A stretch of DNA of 64,000 nt from Gymnorhina tibicen (GCA_013399875.1 VXAZ01007544.1:1073091-1137090), one strand, 5' to 3'. Positions 42,286-56,020 are shown, counted from the first letter of the stretch. Notes: generated from the letters alone by a model not told the origin. A program made the numbers and translations.

Positions 42286-45200
42286 TTTGTAATAACAGGT
42301 GGTTTAACAATTAGACAATATAAGTAATAAAGAAGAAAGAGTGAAAATTGTCATTTTCCTTCATTCCCTTTTTTTTTTTTTTTACCTCCTCTACTCTGCT
42401 TTTTCTAACTGATTTTGTTCTGCATTCTGGTTTATAATCTACTAGCAAATGTACGGACAATCAACAGAAAAGAAACGTTAGAAAAGTACAATTAAAATGG
42501 TATAAGTATACTTATTCTTTAATGTTCAAAATAAAGGGTCAGTTCCATGAAATAATAAGACTAAAAATAATTAAAAAGGAGGTTTTGGATTACATATTTA
42601 TAACACTGCATTATTTAATATTTAAGTTTTTCACTCAATTAATGAGAACTATTACTTCCTTCTAATGAAATGTGAAATTTATGCACCCAGATAACTTGAG
42701 GTCTAAGTTTTTAAAAGGAAGACAGAGTAGCCTCTCTGAAGTTTAAGATATATTTTAGGTAGCGAAGTCACATTGCATATTCTGAAGGAATTTTTTTAGT
42801 ACAAAATACTCTGGTTTTGAACATAGGCATTCACATTCTACATTTGTACAAATCATGGATGTTCTTACATATTTAGCCACAATGGGAGTGTAAAACAATA
42901 AATTCCTGACTTATATGTCAGTACAATCTTCTTCAGATGCAATGTATATGAATCTTCTAAATCTAATTACCTATATGTTTAGCACAGTCTATCTTTCCAA
43001 TTTCTTGTGTAGGATATCTTAGATATCTTTATTCTTACATCCTTAGATATCTCTATGGTGCAGTATAGATTTCAGCATGGTTAAACTTTAACCTGCAACA
43101 CCAGGTCAGCAAGAGAAGTGATAATTAATTTTTTGTGATAAATTTTTTTTGTTTCAAACACCTTTCTTAGGATATCTGAAGATGAAAGGTCTTTCTAAGC
43201 TAAACTGAGAAAGAGATTTAGGTACACACAAATTTAGAAACAAAATATCTTCCTTTCAAGCTCCCCATTCCTGAAATGTGTGCCTAAACTATTCTGGCCA
43301 CTCCAAACTGTTCTGGAGGTGGTGAAATGCCTTCATCAACTGTCACATACGGACATATGTACAATAATTTGCTTATATAACAAAAAGGTTTTCAAACTTT
43401 CAATTGAAAAAATCTTGATGTAGACACTTAAAATTTGAAAAGTTTTGCCAGTTTAGAAGGTGGATACCTTTTGAACAGGCTGAGATGTATTGGAAGATAA
43501 TCCCAACAAAGAATAAAGGAATATACAGAAACCGTTGATGAACGGAAAAGAGAGGAAATGGTGTGAGGAAGCTGTTAAAGGCTGTGTGTGGACCAAACAT
43601 GCTTCAAAGTAGTTTCAGATCTTTACAAAAAGAAAAGCATGCAGCCATTCCTTCTCTTAGGAGTTCTTTTACTTACTGGAGTGGCAGTCAAGGCTTTTTT
43701 TAAATTGTTGTTATTATTATGCAGACACTTTCTTTGCATACTCCAATCCCAACAGAGTTATTGCTGGGCAAGCAATATATATATTTTGCAAGCGCAGCTA
43801 AACCTCTAAACCAAAAGAGGTTTTCAGTCAGACCCTTTAACTTGCTCTAACTTCCTAGAGATGTTTAAAATATTCATGTCAGTTTGAATGGATTAATTAG
43901 CAGTTATTGATTAGCAAGGGTAATTACTATGTCAGATGTATCTAATTTACTGACAGCTGCATTACAATGTTTAAAAAAGGTGTTTTCGTAGAGTTTAAAA
44001 ATCATTTGATGTAATTATATTCAAACATGGGTTTAATTTTCTGGTTATTATCATCATAACAAATTTTCTCCACAAGCTGAAGATAGGAAAACATAGTCAA
44101 AAATATATTTATGTGAATGGAACAGCCATTTAGTTGACATATATATGTATAGGAACAGACAGCATCCTGCAGGCAACACTTTTGACTTTGCACTATAAAG
44201 GCCAAGAACCCATTTTTTTATCATATCCAGTTATTTTACTGTTAGTACTATAACAGTTTCTGCTAAAGAAAGTGCCACAGTATTCAGATATTGATCTGGT
44301 TTCTCCTACTATTAGTAGTTTACTTCTATGAACATTATAAATAAACATTATTGTCTGTGGATCTAGAACTGAATATTATTTATGATCTGTCAAAAAATGT
44401 TTTTTTTATTAGTTTCTTTTTATTCAATTCATACGTAAACTGTGCTTTTAAAGATGCAAATGATACTCAAGGGTGCACCAAAAGTAGATTTTATGGGTGA
44501 CTTCAACTAATTGTTGAAGTTCAGACAGTGCAGAGTTAAGGAACATTCAGGGCCTTTTCTTTCATTTATCTCCATTATGGCCGTTCCTTCAAGGAAAAAG
44601 CCAACAGACACCACATAGCTTACCTATGCCAAACTCTCCTACTTAATGTTAGTAGGTAGAAGAATAAGAATTGATAAACAAGACAATTACCATATTAAAA
44701 CAAAGCTACAAAGAACCAAACTAAAGGACAAAAAAGCAAAAGAATTTCTACATACACAAAATACAGTTATAGTACAGCTTAGTGTCAGATTAACCATACA
44801 GACATGTGAACTCAGGCTGTCTGGTTTGAAGTGTGCTTTCCTTTAGCAGTATAGGCATGATCATTCTGCATCACTTAGGCAGTTACCCTTAATGGTACAA
44901 TACAGATGGTGTAATTGTATTTTTCCCAATATTTTTCCATATTTTTATATATAATGCATGACAGTCTTAAGACCAAAAGAAATAATGACTGGGTTTTCTA
45001 GGATTTTTCAGGCCCAAGGCTTGAAATCATGTGTGAACTTTCAATCTACCAGAATGACATTTTTATGGTACAGTAAAAGTGATACAAGTTAGATGTGTTA
45101 GGAAATATCATGAGGGTATGTGAGTGGGAGCACTGCAAAAGACCTGCTGGAATTGTGTGATAAAATATATGGATGAATGGCATCACTCTGGATGTGAACT

Positions 45201-45598
45201 TCCATATTACCCTTAGAGGCAGTGTCAGGAGTGAACTATAACCAAAATAGCACGTGTTCCATGGAAAATTGATAGTTCACTCAAAAATAATGCCTGGGCA
45301 TTAATATGCTGCATCCAGGAAGATCAAGAAAGAAAGACCCTGGAGGAAATGAAGGAGACAAATTATTTGACATTGCAGTTTATATATTGACACTTCATGT
45401 TATCAAACTGTGGAACACAAGAAAAAACTCCAAAACTATGCACGGCAAAAACAATCCAATAAATGGATTTTATTTTCTAAGTAGTTTAATTTTAAGAGTA
45501 GACATCGTGGTCTAATCGAAGTGCATTTAAAACCAGTTTACTCCAAAAACATCACAGTACCACATCCAAAATTCTGAAGCTATCTCATATTTGAACCT
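42286..45598. other. AT-rich non-coding DNA, no recognised feature
   Basis: A poly-T run at 42369-42384 and an (AT)n run near 43774 are the only simple repeats. Open frames are at most 73 codons. Confidence 0.55.
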
Positions 45599-46090
45599 AG
45601 AATCATAGAACCATAGAATGGTTTGGGTTGAAAGGTACCTTAAAGATCCTGTAGTCCAACCACCCTGCCATAGGCAGGGACACCTTCCACTAGACCAGGT
45701 TGCTCAGAGCCCCATCCAACCCAGTCTTGAACACTGCCACAGGTGGAACATCCACAGCTTCTCTGGGAAAGCTGTTCCAGTGCCTCACAATCCTCATGGT
45801 AAAGAACGTCTTCCTAATATCTAATCTAAACCTACTCTCCTTTAGTTTGAAGCCATTCCCTCTCATCCTATCGCTACAGTTCCTGATGAAGAGCCCCTCT
45901 CCAACTTCCCCATGGGCCCCCTTCAGATACTGGAAGGTTGCTCTGAGGTCTCCACACATCCTTCTCTTCTCCAGGCTTAACAAGTCCCAACTTTCTCAGC
46001 CTCTCTTTGAGGAGAGGTGCTCTATGCCCCTTATCAACTTTGTGGCTCATCTCTGTACTTGCTCCAACAGTTCCATATCCTTCAACCTGA
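45599..46090 (-). mobile_element. CR1 LINE 3' end with a well-kept ORF2 C-terminus
   Basis: Two inverted terminal units (AATCATAGAACCATAGAAT) lead into CTAGACCAGGTTGCTCAG, CTCATGGTAAAGAACGTC, TCTCCAGGCTTAAC and TTGCTCCAACAGTTCC. The minus-strand frame at 45690-45983 is the end of ORF2 in good condition (listed separately). The element is cut off after about 490 bp. Confidence 0.94.
45690..45983 (-). pseudogene. CR1 ORF2 C-terminus, 97 codons, nearly intact to the stop
   Basis: Reads [60 protein letters not shown] and ends DGALSNLV followed by the stop. This is the normal C-terminal end of the CR1 polyprotein, downstream of the RT domain, so it has no catalytic residues of its own. The upstream portion (about 45984-46104) continues in another frame (KERLRKLGL), which places a frameshift near 45980. 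The 5' end of the element is missing. It is the best preserved coding remnant of its subfamily here and suggests a comparatively young copy. Confidence 0.88.
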
Positions 46091-47636
46091 AGAATGAAGA
46101 ACACAACAGTCCATGGTGCTGAACAATCTACCTTGGAAGTAAGGGGAAATTTGAAGAAAATCAGATAGAGAAATAGTCAGGCTTAGAAGCAGACAGAAAG
46201 TTTTTACAGGAGGGAAAAGTCATTAGTCAATCCTTTTTAAAGAATTGAGAAAGGAAGAGATGGGTAAAGCAAAATGAACTATTAAAGTTCTTTAATTATA
46301 TGATTTGGTTATTAATTGTAAATTATTCATTTGTGGTAGTGTTTAATAATACATCTGATTGTTTTGAGTGGTTGCATTTTTAAACACATATTTTTAAATG
46401 GGACAATTTTAATGAAGCTCTTCTGGGAATCTGCTCCACTGAGACAGTTAGGGGTGGTTCCAATTTACTTATTTTTCCTTTTGAAACAATTGTACTATGC
46501 TTCAAACATGTCCATAGTCCACACTGAAGATCTAGATATTGCCAGACTACCTAATGAGAGATTACTGCACTGTTACAGAGGCAAAAATCCCAGCAGGAAA
46601 ACTAATTTTGCCTCTGCTGTCTGAGCCAAATTCAGATTAGCATAATTGAATTCCGCCTACCTAAATTTGTCCTGCAGGGTATAAATCAGGCGGTTCAATC
46701 TTCAGAGTCATGTAGGCTACAACCTCTTTGAGAAAATCAGCAACAGTGCCAACAAAGCCAGCTATGAGGGAATCTGAAAAAAACACATATAACTGTTTAG
46801 ATAACAGCGGCTTTACATGTGAATATAATTAATTTATCAAATAATGGCTATGGTGCTATTAAAAATGAATTGTCTTTGAAAGTCAAACAGAAGGATGTCT
46901 GGAGATTGATAATGGTCATACAGTAATTGTACTGACCTTGAATCGTGTCTCTGTGCTTTGCAATTTTGCTGTTATTTACATGACTTTTCCATTACATTCC
47001 TAAAACAAGGACATTTTTATCAACCTTCCCAGCAGGAGGAATCAAAATAGTGTGCAGGAGAACACACTTCCTCAGGGAAGCCTGAGGGTCTACTGAAGTG
47101 GGAGTCTGGGTTATGATCCTCTCCAGAAGGGTGTGAGCCTTGAAGCTAAGTATCTACTTGTAAACTAGCAAAAGGTTTTTTTCTCTTCTCCTGAGGTCAA
47201 CTACATGGTCTGTTCAAATCTATAGCTGAGAACATCGCCTAATCCTCCAGTGCAGGGAAGCTGTATCCACGCTGCTTATGGGGCATGCCACCTGGTTAGT
47301 GCTGTGTGGGGGAATTTTTGCAAATTAATTTTGTATTTCTCAAGCCAAAACTGAACCAGGCACCATTTTAACAATGTCACAGAACAAAGAATATAATTCA
47401 TAGCCTCAGTCATTGACTTAGCATGATCTACTACAGCTAGCATAGCCTAAGAGATTAGAGCAAAGAAAGCCATGAAAAAACTACTCAAGCATTCAGCTTC
47501 CTCTTCCAAAAGAAGTGAGAGAACTCTGGAATTGGAATATTCTTATTCAGATATTAGATATTATTCTGATATTAGATACTACATGAAATTAGATAGCATA
47601 TGTTATCAATATGAATGTTTCTGAGGGGAGCTTGGG
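46091..47636. other. Non-coding stretch, no recognised feature
   Basis: AT-rich to balanced. A short 18-bp tandem duplication lies at 47546-47581 next to the assembly gap. An 86-codon plus-strand frame (46364-46624) has no motif. Confidence 0.5.
47546..47581 (+). repeat. 18-bp unit, two tandem copies
   Basis: TTCAGATATTAGATATTA then TTCTGATATTAGATACTA; two mismatches. Confidence 0.85.
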
Positions 47637-47717
47637 NNNNNNNNNNNNNNNNNNNNNNNNNNNNNNNNNNNNNNNNNNNNNNNNNNNNNNNNNNNNNNNN
47701 NNNNNNNNNNNNNNNNN
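47637..47717. other. Assembly gap, 81 N, followed by poly-T
   Basis: 81 N, then 17 T at 47718-47734. The homopolymer probably caused the break. Confidence 1.
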
Positions 47718-47835
47718 TTTTTTTTTTTTTTTTTGTCAGGGAGGGCTGAGAGGTAATTGGAAATGAGAGTCCTGCTGAGCAGTTTGCACTCACTGAAAAA
47801 ACCTAGCCAGCTGTCCTGGGTTTCTTATTGCTGTT

Positions 47836-47921
47836 GAATCCCAGAATTGTTAGGGTTGGAAGAGACCTCTGGAGATAATCTAGGCCAACTCTCTTCCCAA
47901 GGCAAAGTCACCTAGAGCTGG
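47836..47921 (-). mobile_element. CR1 LINE 3'-end fragment
   Basis: AATCCCAGAATTGTTAGGGTTGG, AGAGACCTCTGGAGATAATCTAG and TCACCTAGAGC form an inverted CR1 tail of about 86 bp. It abuts a plus-strand CR1 tail. Confidence 0.8.
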
Positions 47922-48149
47922 ATAATTAGGCTGGATATTAGGAAAAGGTTCTTCACCCAAAGTGTGGTTGGGCACTGGAACAGGAAAGCAGTCATGGCAC
48001 CAAACCTGACAGAGTTCAAGAAGCATTTGGCAAACACTCAAGCACATGCTGTGACTCTTGGGGATGTCCGGAGGGCCAGGAGTTGCACATGATGATCCTT
48101 GTGGGTTCCTTTGAGCTCAAGATATTTTATAAATCTATGATACTATGAT
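47922..48149 (+). mobile_element. CR1 LINE 3' tail, plus strand
   Basis: GGCTGGATATTAGGAAAAGG, TTCTTCACCCAAAGTGTGG, TTGGGCACTGGAACAGG, TGACAGAGTTCAAGAAGC, TGATCCTTGTGGGTTCC and a degenerate terminal repeat CTATGATACTATGATT. This is the sense CR1 tail. Its truncated 5' end meets the truncated 5' end of the minus-strand fragment at about 47921. Confidence 0.88.
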
Positions 48150-51100
48150 TACTGATTTTCAGTTATAAGTTACATGATCTATAGTAGCTCTACTCAAAAG
48201 AAACATAAAATTGATTTGTACTTGGGAATCCTGCAAGATCAAGAAAGAACCAGTAGCAGAAGAAAGCCTATCTTAAGAGTCACTAGAATGATTCAGAAAG
48301 CATTAATATATGTCACAGTAAACATCAAAAACATTAATTTTTTTTGACTATATTTAGTCAAGATTTTGAGTTAATCAGAACATCAAAATTATCACACTTT
48401 TTCATAATTCAAGTTTTGTCCTTGATACTTATGAATCTAATACTCATGAAAAAAAAAATCACTCTCATTCACATATATGTCCAAACACTGTAAAAGGAAT
48501 AGTCAGTACATATAAATTCCAGCTGTTGGGACTGCTTATTTGAAGATCTCCACCTCCTTTTTTGCTCTCTTATGTATCATCAAATCGGAATAACCTTAAA
48601 ACATGACATAGAGATATGGTGCAAAACACCTTGGATAGAAATGTCTTGTATTTTAATTATTTCTAAATTACATTTTTTAGATTAGGAAAAAACCCTACAA
48701 TTTGATTTTAAATAATTTACTATAGTATAATATAGAATCCTTCAAAACATTAAATGTTTTAAATAACTCTTATTTTGAAAAATGTTAAGCTATTTGAATA
48801 GAATTTCAGTGCAAAAGTAGCATAATAAAGTTGCTTGTTAGTGTGAAATTCCCTTAAGGTGGGGAAATTATCATAAAAAAGTCTTATTTGGAACACATTA
48901 TTGGCAAAAAATATTTTGTCTAACTGCAAAAAGAATAGTTATTATTGTTTATCAGTCTTGCTTCCTCTCATTTGTACTGGTGCAAACTTGGAGAAATGCC
49001 GGTAAAGTCAATGGACTTGAACTTGTATAAAACCCTGACATAAAACTGGGATGAGTAAGAGCAGTGTCTCTTGTGAAATATATAAACTTTATAATCCATG
49101 CAAAAGTTATGCTTCAGTGATTGCAGTTAAGATGTATCCTTGAGACAATGTGGCAATTTGCAAAGATCATGAACTGGATATTTTATGTTCATATTTATTT
49201 CAAGCTTCATTTGTGGCAAAGGATCACTAGGATTGGAGATGATTAAAAAAGAAATAAGAGGAAAAAGAGGACTATAGAGCTTTTACTCATAAAATTATCA
49301 GTTAACTTTTACCAACATACTTTGTGAAAGTGGATTGGATTCAGTGAAATTTCATCAGGAATGTTCCTTACGTCCAAAATAGTATTTCTCTCTAAGGGAA
49401 AAAAAAAAATAACAGGACAGGTAGGATTTGTATTCAAGCCCTTTAGTTTGTTTTTAACACCTGAGTAGTCGTTTGCGGCAAGCAGAGAGCTTTTTCTTTT
49501 CAGACTTTTGTTCCACATCTATTTGGAATTGTCTCACTCTTATCATATCAGCAGGGATGAGAGGAGAAGACAACTATTAAAGTTGTCAGAGAATGATCCT
49601 GTTTTCCATCTTGCCTCATTGATGATGAATGCTCAAGTGACAAGGTTTTGCTGATAAGAAAGCACTGTCTCTAGGCTAACTAGCTGCTCATTAAAATTAT
49701 ACAGTCAATGTTCTCCTGGATCTTGACATTGGTATGCCTGTTTGCTCAGCTTCATCTCACTAATTCTTTTATCTCATATTTATATTTACTTTAAAGGAAC
49801 AACTTTGTTCACAGTAGCATATATCATATGTTTATATTGCCAAGAATACTTATTCAAACATTGCCAATTAGTACCCCTCAGAAAGCAAAGAGGAATACTG
49901 TCTAATGAATTAATATCTTAAATGTGAAGAGAATGTGAAAAGACCATATTAATGTTTCTTGCAATTTGATCTCTGTTGTATCATTTTTAAAATTACTCAA
50001 TAACAAATTTCAGTAGGAGATTTCACAATACCACTTGTTGAATATATGTATGTAAAATCTTTGCCTCTTTAGAATCAGTGGGAAGATTTCTGTGTCTGAA
50101 GAGCAACTGGAGTTTTGGCAAAGGTTCATTTCGGTCATGAAGCAAGAGTGTTGTAGCATCTTTTAATTCTACTGTAGGTAGTAGAAGTTTTCATTACACC
50201 TATAAACCTCTAGTTTTTTTTTAAACATGGTAAAAGTCTTGGCCTGAACCGTAATTGTGGCATTGCTTACTACAGGATTGGTGTGAATTTTATGTAATAC
50301 ATTGTCTTTTAGCATTATGTTTGTTGTGTATCAATTTTACTGCTCAAGTCCTTGTTCTTGAAGTATGAAAAGTAACACAAGACAGGCAGTTTATAGATTC
50401 TATGCATATGTTACTTCATGAGCCTCTGTTATGTCCCTTTTTACTCAAGTCCCTCTATCACAGACAACACCACATTTTTTAAAGATACATCTTCAGTAGT
50501 TTTTCACTAGCCATTTCTGAATGCTTCAATTTAAAACCTTCTGCTAGCAATTTGTCTTGAAAATAATCACAATAAATTGCTTTAAGCCATGCTTGTCCTA
50601 CAAGAAATTCAATAACTCCAATACCAAATCCAACCACCAATCAGGTCTAGATACCTGCTTTGGAGCAACTATATGAAAGAAAAATGTTTTCCTGTTTGCA
50701 GTTCAAAAGTCTGTTCTTCCAAATTTTATATCTTTCTGTAAAACTTCAAGATAATTCATGGCTACATGGCAAGACAATGGTGTATTGATTTCCTGAAATG
50801 TATTAAATCTTTTGATAAAGTTACTGGTCTGGGGTTGTCTGTAGTCACTATTAATCCTTTTAATTATAAACTTGTTTCTCCTGATTATGCTGTGAAATTA
50901 TTACCTTCAAGACCAGTCTTATTCATGTGTATTTACATGTTTATGGATTCCATACTATAACATTATGACATTTTCAGAGATATCCTACCACCTTAGTTCT
51001 AAAATCTTGTTTCTCTTAAATCAGTTGAATTAGCTGAATTTCTCAATGGCTTGCATTTCTGTGTTTGACATTGCAAAGAGCTAACTGAAAAGGTTTGACT

Positions 51101-54100
51101 TACCTTAGTAGGTAAATAATAAAGCAGTTTCTCTTCACTTTGCTAGTCAAGGTATATTGATATGTACCAAGCCAATGACAGCAAAAATCATACACAATTA
51201 CCATCACTCTTCTGATATTAGTTACACAATATACTGATTTCCTAACTGTGCTTTTATATTTTCTTATTGAAGTTCTATTTCAGTGTGGTAACATACCAAA
51301 GTTTGGGCTATAATATCCCAATATGTGCTTCAGAAATTTCACTTAAGTTTTACTGACAAGACTCTGGAATAACTTGGCTATATTTCACCCTAAAATGAGA
51401 GTTGTTTGCAAAAAATTATCATTAAAAGTCAAAAGTTCCAGCATATGTCTGCCTTGATAGATTCCTAAAGAGGGAGATATATCCAAAGTTAGTGATTCGT
51501 GTGTAACAAGTCTGAATTATTTTCTTTTAATGTTCTTCTGTCCTCCATCCTGTCCATTGAAAAGTGATATGCATCAAATAGCTTTATTAATTAAATCTCT
51601 AACTGAATCAATTCAAGCTGGTCCAGGCATGCAAATAGGGACAAGAGAGTAGAACATGCCTAGTTAGGGATCATATATGTGCTTAGGACACTTCCTAATG
51701 GAAAAAAGTTGCTGGTTAAGTATAAAAAGTGTACAAGAGAAAATATTATCCTGATAATTGAGAAAAGAAAAGCAGAGGATTTGTGCAACAAATTACTTAA
51801 AAATGCAGGGCTTTTCTTGCTAATTTGGAAACTGCATAGTTCTGACATTCCAGTATACCGGACTGGAAGTTTCATCACACCTCTAATTTACTGATTTCAG
51901 TTGAATAGAAATATGAATTATATGGCAGCACCTTCACATCCATAAAAATAATTTTAATACTATGAGTTCTTTTCAAACATTATTCATGTGGTGAATCTGA
52001 AGTATATTCAGATATAATTTATAAAAAAGCATACAGGTTTTAGCATTTCAACCACATATTTACAGAGCTAATATTTATATCCTAATACAAAATTTTCAAT
52101 ATCCCTTTTAGATGGAAAAAGCAAACCAACCACAACTGCTTTAGTAGGAAACATAATATAGTTTCTTATTAAAGATTTATATATCTTGACATAAGGTACT
52201 AACATTTCAATTATTATTATTATTTTTATTATTATAGGAAAGGAAGGGACTGAGGTATGTGGTTCCTACATCATGCTTAAAATCTGCCTCTACAGTATAG
52301 CACGTATTTTCCAATTGAATAGATAAAGGAAAAATTGCTCCTTATATTTCCCAACAGGCAGACAATCTCCAATCTACATGCATTTACAAGTATTGACAGA
52401 CACACGATCTTGCCTGGAAATTGAATTAAACCTAGTGAGTATTGTATGAAATTCTATTTTTCTTATGCTTTGAACTTCTCTTACCTATTCCAGTCAGATA
52501 ACTATTTTACCCAGGTTTGAATTTAACATTCAAAACTGTATCCAACAGAATACAGCACTCCTTATAGTGGAATTGTAGATCCCAAGGCTCATTTAAAGAT
52601 AAATTCTTTCTACAGCAAACTTACTTAAAGTATATCCAGACCTTCTGAGTGGTTCTGAAGAGTATTCTCTTCTTTTTTCTTCCAAATTAGGGAATCCAGT
52701 TTTGAGTCAGAGAAAGATTAATAGTAAAGTATACACTTAAAAGTGTACACTTAAAAGTGTACACTTAAAAGAAGTCAAATAGGAAGATATATCAGCTTCT
52801 TTTTGAACACTTGGAATCGTTCTTGCTCCACAGTGATGTCTGTTTGCAGCAGAGCAATATCAGTACAGAGATACTAGACAGGACTGCAGAGCAGAACAAA
52901 GTACTGGAGCAACCTTGTCATTTCAGGTTTTTCAGGTTTTCCATCTCCCTTGCCCTTTTCATTATGTTCACTTACTAATGAACTTTTCACTTTCCACAAG
53001 TGGTTTAGACTGTCACCATGGAAGATGTTTGGCTTAAATCTCACATTTAACGAGAGCTTGGGCAGGGATTATTTAATAAAAAGTGTTTGAGGGCTGACTA
53101 GTTTCCAATGAGAAGTGTGTCAAAGTAAGAACTCCTTCAGTTTGTTCACTGGAAAACAATAATAGCAAGAGTTTGCTCCTCCTAAAACATTCTCCAGTTT
53201 AGTGTTCATCTAATACGCTGAAATATCTAGATATCTCAAATACTCAAATGGATTTCAATGGGATCGGGGAATAATTTTTGAATGAGCTGAGGCCACAAAA
53301 CACTGAGTTTCACCTGCCTGTGGGAGGGGGACACTTCCTGGCTACTGAGAGATTATAGGAAAGCATATGGTGAGATACAGCAAGAGATGAGACCAGCATA
53401 CCCAGGAATAAAAGGAAGTATTTTGGTAAAGTGCATACGGCAAGTGATAATTTCCCTTCATATTCCAAATATATAACATCTCTCCTTTTTGTAAAATCTG
53501 TGTCTTAAAAGGACCTCCTCAACCAGAGCTTGATCTGAAATTTGAACAGACTTTTATGGGTTTTCTCTTTCCTTATTATTTTTTAAATATAAGCTTTTAA
53601 AACTTGTGGAATCCACAACATCCTGTGGCATTGATTTCTACAAATTAATTATATATTGGATAATAAAATCTTTGGGGATATTTTGGTAAAACTGCTTGAG
53701 TTTTTCTTCTGATGCCTACTGTAGTGTTTTAGGTTAAGTAGCAGACAAGCAGTTGCCACTTAATTTTTCCAGGTAACTAAATTTTTATCTCCCTTTGCCA
53801 CATGCCCTCCTTATTCACCTCTTTTTTCACAAAAGTTGTTTTCATCATTTAAGTAGCCTCCCCTGTATGTTTACAGTATGTTTTTTGAGAACAACCAGTT
53901 TGGTTAGTCCATTTCCTAGAAAGCTGGGGAGTTATAAAATCTTTTTTTTTCTTGTGGATGCTATGATAAAGAATATAACAGAACTGAACAGAACCCTGAA
54001 AATAAAGATAACTATTCAGAAGCCTCCAGTTTAGAAGTAGGAAATAAAACAAGATCAGTAAAGGAGAGTCATTATCACACTGTCTGTTTCATGGACATGA

Positions 54101-54738
54101 TGACTGGTGACCCTTCCTAAGTGTGTGTCTTGAAAATCCATTTCTATTGATTAGGTCAGTGCCTACCTGGTAGTTGCAAGATTTGCTGAGGTATCTTAAT
54201 AAGACTGTGAGTGAGAAAGACATCACAAATTGCTTATGTTTGTTCTTATCCCTACTACAAACAGGGACAAAACTCAGTGTGCTGTCAATACTGTCCCCTT
54301 CTCTATTCTCCTTCTCATCCAAGTTTCTCCATGAATACAAACAGTGAGGTCAGCAGCAAACGGATGTTGTAAGTCAGTGATATGGGCTGCTGGGCCAGGA
54401 CACAATCGTACAGATGCATTCATAATGGTCAAATTCGAAACGAACGAAACTAAAGAGATCAGAGGGAGAGGTTGGCTCATGAGTACTGCTTGTCACAGGG
54501 TGCCTCTATTTCTCCAGTTTACAGAGGACTTTGCTCTGCACAGCTGTACCACGTGTACCACAGCAGTCCCTTTTACATCATGTAACTATAAACTTACAGT
54601 TATAATATATCACTTGATCCACAGAACATTTATTTTCACATGGGAAATGACATCCCAACTTGGAAGTCAGACTGCATACCTGCTTCTGGGGAATACACAA
54701 CATGAAGTTAATTAGTAAAACCTTGGGACCCCAGCCAA
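48150..54738. other. AT-rich non-coding DNA, no recognised feature
   Basis: 6.6 kb with no transposable element that I recognise. Simple sequence is limited to an ATT-rich run (52212-52238) and the 14-bp tandem at 52728. Open frames reach 123 codons (54344-54715) but lack motifs. Confidence 0.55.
52728..52769 (+). repeat. 14-bp unit, three tandem copies
   Basis: AGTATACACTTAAA followed by AGTGTACACTTAAA twice; one mismatch in the first unit. Each unit contains the palindrome GTGTACAC or its variant. Confidence 0.93.
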
Positions 54739-55092
54739 GGTCCACAAGACAGCTCATGTCCCTAAGTGCCACCTATACATCTTTAAGATACCTCCACGGT
54801 TGGTGGATCACCCGCTTCCCTGGGCAGCCTGTTCCAGTTCCTGACAACTCTTTGCATGAAGAAGTTATTCCTAGCATCCAATCTGAACCTCCCATGGCTC
54901 AGCTTGAGGCCATTTCCTCTCATCCTATCACTTGTTACTTGGAGAAGAAACTGATTCCCACCTGGCTAGAACCTTCTTTCAGGCAGTTGTGGAGAGTGAG
55001 AAGACCCCACCCAGAGCCTCCTTTTTTCAAGGCTAAAGATCGCCACCACCTTGGCTGCTCCTCATCAGATTTGTGCTCTGTATCCTTCCCCA
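54739..55092 (-). mobile_element. CR1 LINE internal 3' fragment
   Basis: CATGTCCCTAAGTGCCACC, ATACCTCCACGGTTGGTGG, CCTGGGCAGCCTGTTCCAG, CAATCTGAACCTCCCATGGC, TTGAGGCCATTTCCTCTCATCC and CTGCTCCTCATCAGATTTGTGC follow CR1 order on the minus strand. The terminal repeat at the left is missing or too diverged to see. The 148-codon plus-strand frame across it is antisense. Confidence 0.88.
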
Positions 55093-55858
55093 TATCAATT
55101 TTTTAATGAGTATTTAGTAAATGGTAATAATATGCCATTCCTTTAAATTGTTGACTTTTCTTCCATCACCTGAACAGTTTCCATTAACACTCTTACAAGA
55201 TTACCAAACCTCTTTTTCCAATATTTGATAATACTACTCCTTCAAACTGATTCTTGTTGTTAGAGAAGATAACCCAGCCTCTGTCATTTCCAAACTTTTC
55301 TCACTTCCAAAGAGTTTCCAGGTAAACACCATTTTATTTGGACTTGTTATCTCTGTACAAGAACTAGCTGTTTGTTAGAAACCTCTGAATCCACTTTAAA
55401 ATTGAGAAAGTCTTAAAATGAAAATAAGCTTTATTTGAGTGAAGCCAATGTTCCAGCTCAAAAGTTTTTAATTTACAGAATATTATTTTTCAAAAAGTCC
55501 CCAAATAAACCTGGAGGTTAACAAGTCATTGTTGACTAAAAATTAAATTTCTGAACATTTGTTTGACTTTTCCCTCAACTCTATCTTCTTCTTTCCAATT
55601 TAAAGTGGGGGGATATATACAAGCTTTGGCTGACACTTAGTTGTCTATGAGAATGCAAGTAGAATGCTCTTTAAATATGTCAGGTTTAAAGAGCTGACAA
55701 TATAGCTTTAATGTTCTCTCAATAAAAAAATTACATAAAATTTTATCTAACTCCTCCCTTCCTAGACAACTGACCTGCCATTATAAAATGTTTTGAGCTT
55801 AGCTAAGCATTTCAGGGAAACTTTAATTTAAAAATTGCATCCTAGGAAATTAATTCAC
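55093..55858. other. AT-rich non-coding DNA, no recognised feature
   Basis: Between a CR1 fragment and an LTR. Nothing else recognised. Confidence 0.5.
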
Positions 55859-55923
55859 TGTGATGCCTTGAATGGCTACCTAGAAACAGAGACTAGACAG
55901 GAGTAAGGGAATAAAGGTAGGTA

Positions 55924-55929
55924 TTTATT
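55924..55929 (-). terminator. Poly(A) signal AATAAA of the 55859 LTR
   Basis: TTTATT on the plus strand, about 65 bp from the sense 3' end and about 95 bp past the TATA box. Confidence 0.55.
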
Positions 55930-56020
55930 TGAAAGGCCTTCAAAGGTACACCCTGGGGACCCAAAGGCTACATCCAAAAATGGACCCCAAGATGGACAAC
56001 GAGTCACGAGTTCTTCACAC

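Noticed and set aside
54660..55106. 148-codon plus-strand open frame
   Set aside because: Antisense reading across the CR1 fragment 54739-55092 plus flanking DNA.
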